From Nostoc sp. B(2019) (GTDB taxonomy: Bacteria; Cyanobacteriota; Cyanobacteriia; Cyanobacteriales; Nostocaceae): DNA of 45,708 bases. Below, one piece after another: positions 39,791 through 45,708 of this stretch (within the stretch, counting starts at the first letter, position 1; every line of letters begins with the position of its first letter). A program made the translations under genes and the position numbers. Where the stretch lies: positions 1 through 45,708 of the forward strand of contig NZ_WVID01000040.1 of NCBI RefSeq assembly GCF_010091925.1. The letters run 5' to 3'. The notes under the pieces were generated by a model that had not been told where the DNA came from, made no database searches, and saw only the letters and a program-made list of their open reading frames with translations.

Positions 39791-40174
39791 AGCACACTTG
39801 TAGGAGCAACTTTAACTATATATTTTTTAGAGATTCAAACAGATATTGGAGCTCTGTACAAGATAGGAGTAACCCAAAGACCCGTTATCAAGCGAGTAGC
39901 AGAAGTAGAAATAGATTTACTTGCACACTACCAAACTGTTGCAATTAAGGTATTATGAAGTTGGCAACATCGGGGGAATATTGAACTGTATTTTAAACAC
40001 CATTATCGAGATTTTAATTATCCCATTGGGTTTTTAACTGAGTACTATAAATTTGACATTAAAAATGTTGAAATCGTTCTGAGTGACTTGCAACAAATGA
40101 AACCTAAAGTACTTTCTCAAGTTGAAATGGATATTCTTGAAGACAAGCCTAACTTAATTCAAATTGCCGTGTAA
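39791..40174 (+). pseudogene. T5orf172/GIY-YIG-like gene remnant with one in-frame stop
   Basis: Frame from about 39797: Y-F-L-E-I-Q-T-D-I-G-A-L-Y-K-I-G-V-T-Q-R-P, R-V-A-E-V-E-I-D-L-L-A-H-Y, then L-TGA-S-W, and R-G-N-I-E-L-Y-F-K-H-H-Y-R-D-F-N-Y-P-I-G. The Y-K-I-G-V-T-Q-R-P block is typical of T5orf172-type GIY-YIG proteins. One TGA replaces probably a Gly codon and the 5' start is missing. Confidence 0.65.
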
Positions 40175-40213
40175 CGTTTATCTAATACCTAAGCAAAGAT
40201 GCTTTTTATATTG

Positions 40214-40561
40214 CTATCCCTCCAAATACTCTGCCACTGCTGCTAAATCTTCCATTGCCCGATTCAGGCGATTTAGCAAAGCTTCGGCTACTTCCGGTTG
40301 GGCGCTGACAGTTTCTAGTTTTTCTTTGAGATGACGGTCTAGAGCTTCTATCCATAATGACAATTCTGTGTAACGAATTGCTGCCAGTAGCCCCATATTT
40401 CTTAACGCAGCCAAATGAAAGCCAAGTTGGTTTTGTCCGCCGTAGCCCAGATATCCGTCCCACAGTTCCAACTTTTCTGGGGTAAATTCTACATATTGGT
40501 CAAAGGTAATTCCCGCCGGCTCTAGCTGGGGTTGTGGCAGTGGAGGTTGAGAGTTAGTCAT
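40214..40561 (-). CDS. Hypothetical protein
   Basis: 115 residues, acidic helical. A Q/P-rich N-terminus is followed by E-F-T-P-E-K-L-E-L-W-D-G-Y, reminiscent of the start of Uma2-type proteins but without the rest of that fold. Function unknown. Confidence 0.55.
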   Translation of the reverse strand: MTNSQPPLPQPQLEPAGITFDQYVEFTPEKLELWDGYLGYGGQNQLGFHLAALRNMGLLAAIRYTELSLWIEALDRHLKEKLETVSAQPEVAEALLNRLNRAMEDLAAVAEYLEG

Positions 40562-40685
40562 AGTAATATTTGCAGTAAGTGTATCATCCTTGCTTACTAC
40601 TCTAAATCTAAGAGCGCATCTACATTGGGGTACAAGTGGTGCGATGGCGTACCCGCCCGTTCATGCGCGATCGCCCCTTCATCCT

Positions 40686-41042
40686 CTAAGAAAAAGCTTG
40701 AAATAGTTCTGTTATCTTTGCTTTGAGTGCAGCGATCGCCTCTTCTAAAGTTTCACAACGCTCTGTATCTACTAGATGGGCATCCCCTACATCAGCACTT
40801 GACCACAAATAGCTGTGTTGACCTATCGTTAAACATCCTTGCCATTTATCTTCATAAGTATCGAGTGTAATAAAAAACCGCCGTGGCATTAGTTCTTCGG
40901 GGTTAATAACAAACTGTCCCCAAATGGAGAAGCCAAAATACTCCGCATTTTTTTCATTGTTGTATTCCCAGTCAGTTAAGTTAGGAAAAGCAGCTTTAAC
41001 TTGCTCTAAAACTTGTTGGATTTCAGATTCGGTTAGTATCAT
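40686..41042 (-). CDS. Hypothetical protein
   Basis: 118 residues (begins MILTESEIQQVLEQVKAAFP; contains F-G-F-S-I-W-G-Q-F-V and F-I-T-L-D-T-Y-E-D-K-W-Q-G-C-L). Alpha/beta, no recognised domain. It stands close to 41066-41614 (23 bp) on the same strand, so they may be an operon. Confidence 0.55.
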   Translation of the reverse strand: MILTESEIQQVLEQVKAAFPNLTDWEYNNEKNAEYFGFSIWGQFVINPEELMPRRFFITLDTYEDKWQGCLTIGQHSYLWSSADVGDAHLVDTERCETLEEAIAALKAKITELFQAFS

Positions 41043-41065
41043 CTCATCCTCTTTGAATTTATTTC

Positions 41066-41614
41066 TTAGCCTCTCTTGAAAAGTTCAGAGACGCTCGCGG
41101 ACTCGCTAACGCCGGAAATCGGCGCTCCGACTTTTCGCTTCGCTCTTTTAATAAAACCGATTATTTCTTCTAAACTAGCTCCTTCTCTCTGCATTGACTG
41201 AATCATAGGAATTAGCCCCACTGGCACAGAGCCAATACTGCGGCCTTTCCACTCGCCGTCAATCTTTTCTTCCCAGTTAAAGCCCCAGCGCCAATGAGTA
41301 GGATTATCAGGCTTTCTGTCACCAATTACACGCGGGTAGCTGGCTATGGTTCCGTTTTTCAGCTTCTTATTTTCCAGGTATTTGTACAAGCATCCTTTGC
41401 GCTGTCTGCCTTTTGGCTTTTGCACAGCTTGTTTGTGGCATTCAGTTTCCTCTAAGAATTTTTCGGGTATTACCTCATACCATCCTTGCTTGAGAGTAAG
41501 GTGCTTTTTCTCCGGCGTTGCTGAACCAAAATATGAATCAAGTGATGCCTGCGGCGGGCGTAGCCATCGCCTCAAGCTTGCGGGCGTGTAGCGCCCGCAG
41601 CGCCATTGAGCCAT
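41066..41614 (-). CDS. Hypothetical protein with IS1-derived 5' end and repeat-derived 3' end
   Basis: 182 codons, but the first about 33 (M-A-Q-W-R-C-G-R-Y-T-P-A-S...) come from the IS1 end and a palindromic repeat; native sequence starts about codon 34 (E-K-K-H-L-T-L-K-Q-G-W-Y). The core G-R-Q-R-K-G-C-L-Y-K-Y-L-E and H-W-R-W-G-F-N-W-E-E-K-I-D-G is known in Nostoc plasmid proteins of unknown role. The last codons (A-P-I-S-G-V-S-E-S-A-S-V-S) also come from a repeat (41083-41135). Likely a broken gene, possibly still expressed as a chimera. Confidence 0.5.
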   Translation of the reverse strand: MAQWRCGRYTPASLRRWLRPPQASLDSYFGSATPEKKHLTLKQGWYEVIPEKFLEETECHKQAVQKPKGRQRKGCLYKYLENKKLKNGTIASYPRVIGDRKPDNPTHWRWGFNWEEKIDGEWKGRSIGSVPVGLIPMIQSMQREGASLEEIIGFIKRAKRKVGAPISGVSESASVSELFKRG

Positions 41615-42315
41615 ACTTAAGATAATGTATTACTAACCGAATTGAATACTTAAGCATTTCTTCGGTTTTAGAGTAACAAAAAGTTTTCCGATGTAGTCGA
41701 GCTAGATAATGCCTTAAACGGCTATTTTCCCCTTCAACTCTTGTCATATACGTCTTACTAACGATGTGGTCTTCATTGCTAATAAAGCAAGAATAAACAG
41801 GATAACCATCTGTTACGTAGAAATAAGATTGCCAACACCTTATCACTATCCACAAATGTTTAAAAGTTTCTGAACTTCTATCACCCAAAAACCAAGCTAT
41901 AATCCCCGAAAGGCTATGATTTACTGCTGTCCACAACCAAATTTTATTTTTTTTGGCCCAACAAATGTTTCGAGTTCATTAACTTCTGTAACTTATGGTA
42001 TTTCACTTCTATAAGGTGTATCTGGTAAAGTACTACCCAATTGCCTCACCCAATTTATAACAGTAGTATGATGTACTTTTTTAACTCTTTCTATTGCGCG
42101 GAAACCAGAACTATTAACATACATTTCTAGGCACTCGCGCTTGATATCCTCCGTATATCCTTTCTGGTCATAAAACTCAATGAACTGACGTTTGCATTTG
42201 ACACAAATGTAATTTTGTTTACCACGCTGCCGCCCATTCTTCCGAATGTGAGTTGATGCACACTTTGGACATTTCATAGTGATCGCCCTAATTCATATTT
42301 CTATTCTGCAACGCC
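41514..42315 (-). mobile_element. IS1-family element (about 800 bp), degenerate
   Basis: Ends form an inverted repeat of about 25 bp: left GGCGTTGCTGAACC..ATATGAAT, right complement GGCGTTGCAGAATA..ATATGAAT. It carries the two-frame transposase on the minus strand. No target duplication is visible. A palindromic repeat lies inside the left end. Confidence 0.65.
41538..42277 (-). pseudogene. IS1-family transposase, nonsense-mutated
   Basis: InsA-like start at 42277: zinc ribbon C-P-K-C and C-V-K-C plus HTH, ending S-E-I-P-stop. In the same frame beyond the TAA comes V-T-E-V-N-E-L-E-T-F-V-G-P-K-K, then an A8 run allows the -1 shift into the InsB-like frame (N-K-I-W-L-W-T-A-V-N-H...) to H-Y-L-K-Y-G. 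So the normal frameshift signal is present, but an extra in-frame stop (probably CAA to TAA) inactivates it. The C-terminus reads into a palindromic repeat. Confidence 0.72.
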
Positions 42316-42361
42316 CCGGTTAGAGGAAAATAACTTACAGCAAGTTTCTCTTCACTCCTTT

Positions 42362-42532
42362 ATGTCTGTTGGGTGTCAAGTGGGGTTTAGGCTTTGGTCT
42401 TGGGGTGCTATTTTTTGGTTGCTGTTGGGTTGGTTTGGATGGGCGCTGTGTAGATTTTATCTTTTACTCACTATAATAGTTCTCTCTTATCAAGAGATAT
42501 GTCGTATTTTAAGATTCGACATCAAAGGATGA
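42362..42532 (+). CDS. Possible small Trp-rich membrane protein
   Basis: 56 residues from the ATG at 42362: F-R-L-W-S-W-G-A-I-F-W-L-L-L-G-W-F-G-W-A-L and F-Y-L-L-L-T-I-I-V-L. Two helices possible. The DNA is unusually G/T-rich on the plus strand (GGG and TGG tracts), so it may be a structural DNA element rather than a gene. The end overlaps the first partition palindrome. Confidence 0.25.
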   Translation: MSVGCQVGFRLWSWGAIFWLLLGWFGWALCRFYLLLTIIVLSYQEICRILRFDIKG

Positions 42533-42592
42533 CAAATTGAACTGCATAATGTACATTTTTCAAAGCTCAATGTCGGATTTTGAAATACGACA
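42500..42592. promoter_or_regulatory. Two 22-bp palindromes upstream of parA/parB (candidate operator/parS)
   Basis: Imperfect palindromes at 42500-42521 and 42571-42592 share TGTCG-ATTTT at the left and CGACA at the right; starts are 71 bp apart. They lie in the leader of the second partition locus. Candidate binding sites for ParA or ParB. Confidence 0.6.
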
Positions 42593-42605
42593 CGGAAAAA
42601 TCAAT

Positions 42606-43397
42606 ATGAAGCAGATAGTTCTCTCACTTATAGCTAATGCAGGAGGTGTAGGTAAAACTACACTCAGTGTACACATTGCATATGAAATGGGTCGGCGTGG
42701 CTTGTCTGTAGCAGTACTTGATCTAGATCCACAACGCTCTTTAGATGTATTTTGTGGGTTGCCACCTGCTGAAGTATCAAATACTCTAGTCAAAGTGTTA
42801 TCCAAAGATTTTAAGGGTGATTGGAAATTAGTTTCGGTTTGGGAAGAATCAAAAATTCAAGTTTGCCAAGGACATCCATTAATGGCTGAGATCGCTAATG
42901 AATTAGTGATTAGGAAACGGGGAGAGTACGCACTTAGCGATCGCTTAAAAAACCACCCATTACCTCATAACTTGGTGATCTTAGACTGTCCAGCTACATT
43001 GGGAATGCTTAACGTTAATGCTTTAGCTGCCTCAACCCATGTACTAGTACCAGTGCAATTGGAAATGAAAGCCATTTCTGGTTCAGCAGAATTGGTGGAA
43101 TGGTGCATTTCAACAGGTGATGAGTTACAGTTAGAACCTCGTCCACCAATTTTGGGATTTGTACCAAGTATGTATGATGATACGGTGGCAATGCACAGGC
43201 AATATTTAGAGCAATTACCGGAGATCGCCAAGCATTTACATTTGAAGCTTTACCCCAAAATTCGTAACTCAAATGAATTCAAAAATGCTAGTGCCCACGG
43301 CTTACCTTTACAAAAATACCGACCCAAACATCCTGCTTGTAAGGATTTTAAGCAAATTACGGATGATTTAGTCGCTTTGATTAAGGAGAAAAAATAA
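42606..43397 (+). CDS. parA: ParA-family ATPase (locus 2)
   Basis: 263 residues from the ATG at 42606; a TTG at 42537 would run through the second palindrome. Walker A A-G-G-V-G-K-T-T near 12-19, L-D-L-D-P-Q, and V-I-L-D-C-P-A-T. No HTH domain is visible at the N-terminus. It segregates the replicon together with the ParB-like protein 2 bp downstream. Confidence 0.85.
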   Translation: MKQIVLSLIANAGGVGKTTLSVHIAYEMGRRGLSVAVLDLDPQRSLDVFCGLPPAEVSNTLVKVLSKDFKGDWKLVSVWEESKIQVCQGHPLMAEIANELVIRKRGEYALSDRLKNHPLPHNLVILDCPATLGMLNVNALAASTHVLVPVQLEMKAISGSAELVEWCISTGDELQLEPRPPILGFVPSMYDDTVAMHRQYLEQLPEIAKHLHLKLYPKIRNSNEFKNASAHGLPLQKYRPKHPACKDFKQITDDLVALIKEKK

Positions 43398-43399
43398 TC

Positions 43400-44518
43400 A
43401 TGGCTTTGCCTAAAATTGCTAGTAAATTTAGCAGCGCAATTCAAAAAACTGAGCAAGAACAAAAAATTACTGAACTTCAAGTAGAGATAGAAAGACTTAG
43501 AGCCGCACAATCTCCTGAATTAGAGAGTGAATTGCAAAAGCTCCGAGAACAACTTCAAAATCAATCAGGAGAAGTACAAATTGATTTAAATCTCATTGAC
43601 CCAAATCCTAATCAGCCTCGGCAGACAATTACACCAGAATTAATACAGGCAAAAGCACGACTACTTAAAAAACATGGGCAGATTTCAGCAGTAATCTTAG
43701 TACGGCAGAGTAATGGTCGTTACATACTGTTAGATGGGCAACTACGTACTGAAGGCGCAAAATTACTTGGTTGGAAATCTATTCGGGCTGTAGTAGTTTC
43801 AATGCCTGATGACTTAGATCAATCTGCACTGTTAACATTCCTTGGTTTTGAAGATTTGAACCCTTTAGATAAAGCTGAAGCAGTCTTCAAAGAAGTAACG
43901 AAGTCTCTTGAGTTAGAAATTGATGAAGTTTCTACAATATTGGGAACAGTAATTAAAAGAATAGAGAGAGATAACAACAGTAAAGAATTAGCAAAGTTAG
44001 TAAATTATAGTGCTGAGGAACAGGAACAAAGGCTAGAACTACTCAAGGTTACAGATATAGAAAAGAAGTTATTGTTAGTACTGTTAGAGCTAGGTTTAAA
44101 TCCCAGTTCTGTAAAAGCTAATCTTATACCAATGCTGTACCTGCCTCTAGATTTGAAACAGGCTATTCGGCAACAGGGGCTTAAGGGCGCTCATGCTCTA
44201 GCCTTAGCAACACTTTCAGTTAAGGCATTAGACATATCGGAAAATCAAGCTACTGATGAACGAGTTACAGCAACTAATGAAGTTTTAAAGAAAAATCTTA
44301 CTGTTCCAGAAACTCGTGAATTAATTAGACAAATTAAAACTAAATACTTGAAGTCTCAAAAACCAGATTTGAAGCAGCTAAAAGGCATACTTGAGAAAGT
44401 AAATGAAATATCATCAGATTTGCTATCAAAAAGTAGTAGTGAACAACTTCACCAGATGCGCTCTCTTTTACAACAAAAATTAGTAGAGATTGACAAAGTT
44501 ATTGCTAGTACAAAATAA
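43400..44518 (+). CDS. parB: ParB-family partition protein (locus 2)
   Basis: 372 residues. An N-terminal coiled coil (about 15-60) precedes the ParB/Srx-like domain: D-P-N-P-N-Q-P-R, and Y-I-L-L-D-G-Q-L-R-T-E-G-A-K-L-L-G-W. The middle is HTH-like helical. Two bp separate it from parA, so they are one operon. It should bind the palindromes upstream. Confidence 0.82.
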   Translation: MALPKIASKFSSAIQKTEQEQKITELQVEIERLRAAQSPELESELQKLREQLQNQSGEVQIDLNLIDPNPNQPRQTITPELIQAKARLLKKHGQISAVILVRQSNGRYILLDGQLRTEGAKLLGWKSIRAVVVSMPDDLDQSALLTFLGFEDLNPLDKAEAVFKEVTKSLELEIDEVSTILGTVIKRIERDNNSKELAKLVNYSAEEQEQRLELLKVTDIEKKLLLVLLELGLNPSSVKANLIPMLYLPLDLKQAIRQQGLKGAHALALATLSVKALDISENQATDERVTATNEVLKKNLTVPETRELIRQIKTKYLKSQKPDLKQLKGILEKVNEISSDLLSKSSSEQLHQMRSLLQQKLVEIDKVIASTK

Positions 44519-44531
44519 CTAAATATCTTAG

Positions 44532-44768
44532 TTATGTTAGGAAACTTGTTTTAGAGCTGATTCGTAAACAAAAGCTTAAGATGCCATTCGCTTTACCATA
44601 TAGCTTGAGGATGCCCTTAACAGCCTCAACCCCATGCTTAATGCAATCCCTAAGTATTTGAGCATAGTTTGTGATGAGAGAGCTTTCCCTGTTAAATTCT
44701 TCGCCATCGCTACTTGAGAATTGATTAACCACCGCTTCATAGGGATCGCCACAATTCACGCCATCCAT
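44532..44768 (-). CDS. Small hypothetical protein of a decayed operon
   Basis: 78 residues from the ATG at 44768, overlapping the end of the upstream pseudogene by 13 bp. It contains N-C-G-D-P-Y-E-A-V-V-N-Q-F and I-L-R-D-C-I-K-H-G-V-E-A-V-K-G-I-L. Not recognised. Convergent with parB, whose stop is 13 bp away. Confidence 0.45.
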   Translation of the reverse strand: MDGVNCGDPYEAVVNQFSSSDGEEFNRESSLITNYAQILRDCIKHGVEAVKGILKLYGKANGILSFCLRISSKTSFLT

Positions 44769-44983
44769 TCCACACAATCGGAAGCAAATGCAATCAACTG
44801 GCCAAATTTATCCGATTTTACCTCCTCAAACTCTACTATCACCCCTCAACGCTCGTCACTTGTGAGGGTGCTGAGTATTACTTGTACCATCTCCATCCCG
44901 CACTCTACTCTCTGGGCTACTAATTGAGCATAATATTTAACTCGTTGCCACCACGTATTACTGAGTTGTTCATCTGTGTCCAT
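44756..44983 (-). pseudogene. Small gene with internal TGA
   Basis: Frame from the ATG at 44983: begins MDTDEQLSNTWWQRVKYYAQ, then V-E-C-G-M-E-M-V-Q-V-I-L-S-T-L-T-S-D-E-R, then TGA (44846-44848), then G-V-I-V-E-F-E-E-V-K-S-D-K-F-G-Q-L-I-A-F. The stop probably replaced TGG. Overlaps the next gene, so an operon. Confidence 0.5.
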
Positions 44984-45034
44984 ACCCCCCAATTATTACT
45001 CTCACTGGACTTTGGACTAAAAGGCTAGAGAAAA

Positions 45035-45094
45035 GCAGTCAGCAGTAACACTGACTGCCGTAAAGTCAATGAAAGTAATCGATAAATCATTGAC
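45035..45094. repeat. Two hairpins before the DDE transposase remnant
   Basis: GCAGTCAG/CTGACTGC (45035-45058, 8-nt loop) and GTCAATGA/TCATTGAC (45065-45094, 14-nt loop). They lie just before the transposase ATG and may be the subterminal end structure of the IS. Confidence 0.45.
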
Positions 45095-45097
45095 GTG

Positions 45098-45708
45098 ATG
45101 ATCCTGACACAACTAGAAAAATTCCGCCAAGCTATCTACGATTGTTTGGGGAAGGCCAAAGATGCAGTATTTGAATTGATGGATGCAGTATTAACATAAC
45201 AAGTCCGAGTATCCCATCATTTGTAAGCTTGTCACAAAGCCCAGTATTTCGACGGCAATGGTCGAGCATTTATGCAGCACTGCATGATAGTCGTCCACCA
45301 AAAATGTTGCTGATGAAACTGCTAGTACAGGAGGTAGCGACGGATGAACAGCCATTTCTAGCAGGAGATCATAGTTTTTGGGCAAGACCAGAAGCGAAGA
45401 CAGTAAAAGAAAGAACTTTTCATGGGGACAGAGCGGGAAGTATAGGCATCGGACAAAGTTACAGCACGTTAGCGTGGATACCAGAGGCAGATGGGAGTTG
45501 GGCATTACCGTTGAAACATGAACGGATAACCAGCTTTGAAACGCCAACAACTAAAGCCGCATTCCAACTAAAACTTGTAACCCGTGAGTTAGGCAAAAGA
45601 CCACTTGCTGCTTATGACCGAGGCTACGGCAACGCCAAATTTGTCCAAGCTACGGAGAAGATTGACGCAGACCTGTTGTTGCGTTTAGCATCTAACCGAT
45701 GTGTATGG
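45098..45708 (+). pseudogene. DDE transposase (IS4/IS701-like), frameshifted and cut by the window end
   Basis: Starts MILTQLEKFRQAIYDCLGKA, then D-A-V-L-T before a TAA; the next segment S-P-S-I-P-S-F-V-S-L-S-Q-S-P-V-F-R-R-Q-W follows in another frame. The shift is explained by a tandem duplication of TAACA (45192-45201). Downstream A-G-D-H-S-F-W-A-R and Y-D-R-G-Y-G-N-A-K-F are two of the DDE blocks. The rest lies outside the window. Confidence 0.72.

Noticed and set aside
44721-44927. 68-codon plus-strand ORF opposite the decayed small operon
   Set aside because: The minus strand shows two overlapping, coherent proteins (one with a single stop); the plus ORF is a shadow.
45191-45550. 119-codon minus-strand ORF
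   Set aside because: Antisense shadow of the DDE transposase.

Overview
The window reads as an accessory replicon, most likely a large plasmid or plasmid-derived island, of a filamentous heterocyst-type cyanobacterium (Nostocales; Nostoc/Anabaena/Calothrix-like). The grounds are the many HIP1 octamers (GCGATCGC), a PEP-CTERM protein, families typical of Nostoc plasmids, a dense tRNA array with an HNH nuclease gene beside it, and two unrelated ParA-type partition loci. No replication initiator, rRNA or core housekeeping operon is visible.  Layout. (1) 1-7.9 kb: an AAA ATPase/HTH pair, decayed genes (a J-domain-like gene cut by a short inverted-repeat element, an IS5-like remnant), partition locus 1 (ParA plus a small RHH-like partner, with three copies of a short AT-rich repeat), a GIY-YIG/RHH fusion, a duplicated element carrying a nearly full anti-Shine-Dalgarno complement, a small membrane protein and a PEP-CTERM protein. 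(2) 8.0-9.8 kb: about 20 tRNA genes or tRNA-like sequences, all on the minus strand, read from one sigma70-like promoter that carries three phased ATACTACA boxes; several tRNAs are degenerate and the tRNA-Cys has a palindromic insert in its T-loop. An HNH gene (9.9-10.4 kb) with a terminator in its leader and a 72-aa gene lie upstream. (3) 11.3-17.9 kb: an intact-looking IS630 that cut the 5' end of a gene whose product shares an N-x-x-V-x-G-x-N-N N-terminal motif with the adjacent FGE-sulfatase protein; a condensation-domain acyltransferase coupled to a small Cys-containing protein; a tyrosine recombinase divergent from a coiled-coil protein across palindromes. (4) 18-25.7 kb: small accessory genes (DUF4112, DUF5674, zinc-ribbon proteins, alpha/beta hydrolase, GIY-YIG, HNH, tandem rhodanese).  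(5) 26-39.7 kb, all on the minus strand: a large candidate defence island. Gene order in transcription is PD-(D/E)XK nuclease, DprA-like protein, HAD-phosphoribosyltransferase, XRE regulator, Eco57I-like adenine methyltransferase, DUF4209 protein with a HEPN-like RxxxxH motif, PLD-SNF2 helicase, DUF559 nuclease, membrane-anchored nuclease-like protein. The MTase/DUF4209/helicase core is tightly spaced and could be one restriction-like or abortive-infection system; the DprA/PRTase pair looks like a second module.  (6) 39.8-45.7 kb: a decayed T5orf172-like gene, small hypotheticals, a broken IS1-family copy that made a chimeric ORF, partition locus 2 (ParA/ParB with two 22-bp palindromes upstream), a decayed small operon, and a frameshifted DDE transposase running off the window. 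Two partition loci plus several IS remnants suggest a composite replicon formed by plasmid fusion.  A 12-14 bp motif (TTCCTCTAAGAA and its complement) occurs about 16 times in both orientations, inside and outside genes, and looks like a second dispersed signature besides HIP1.
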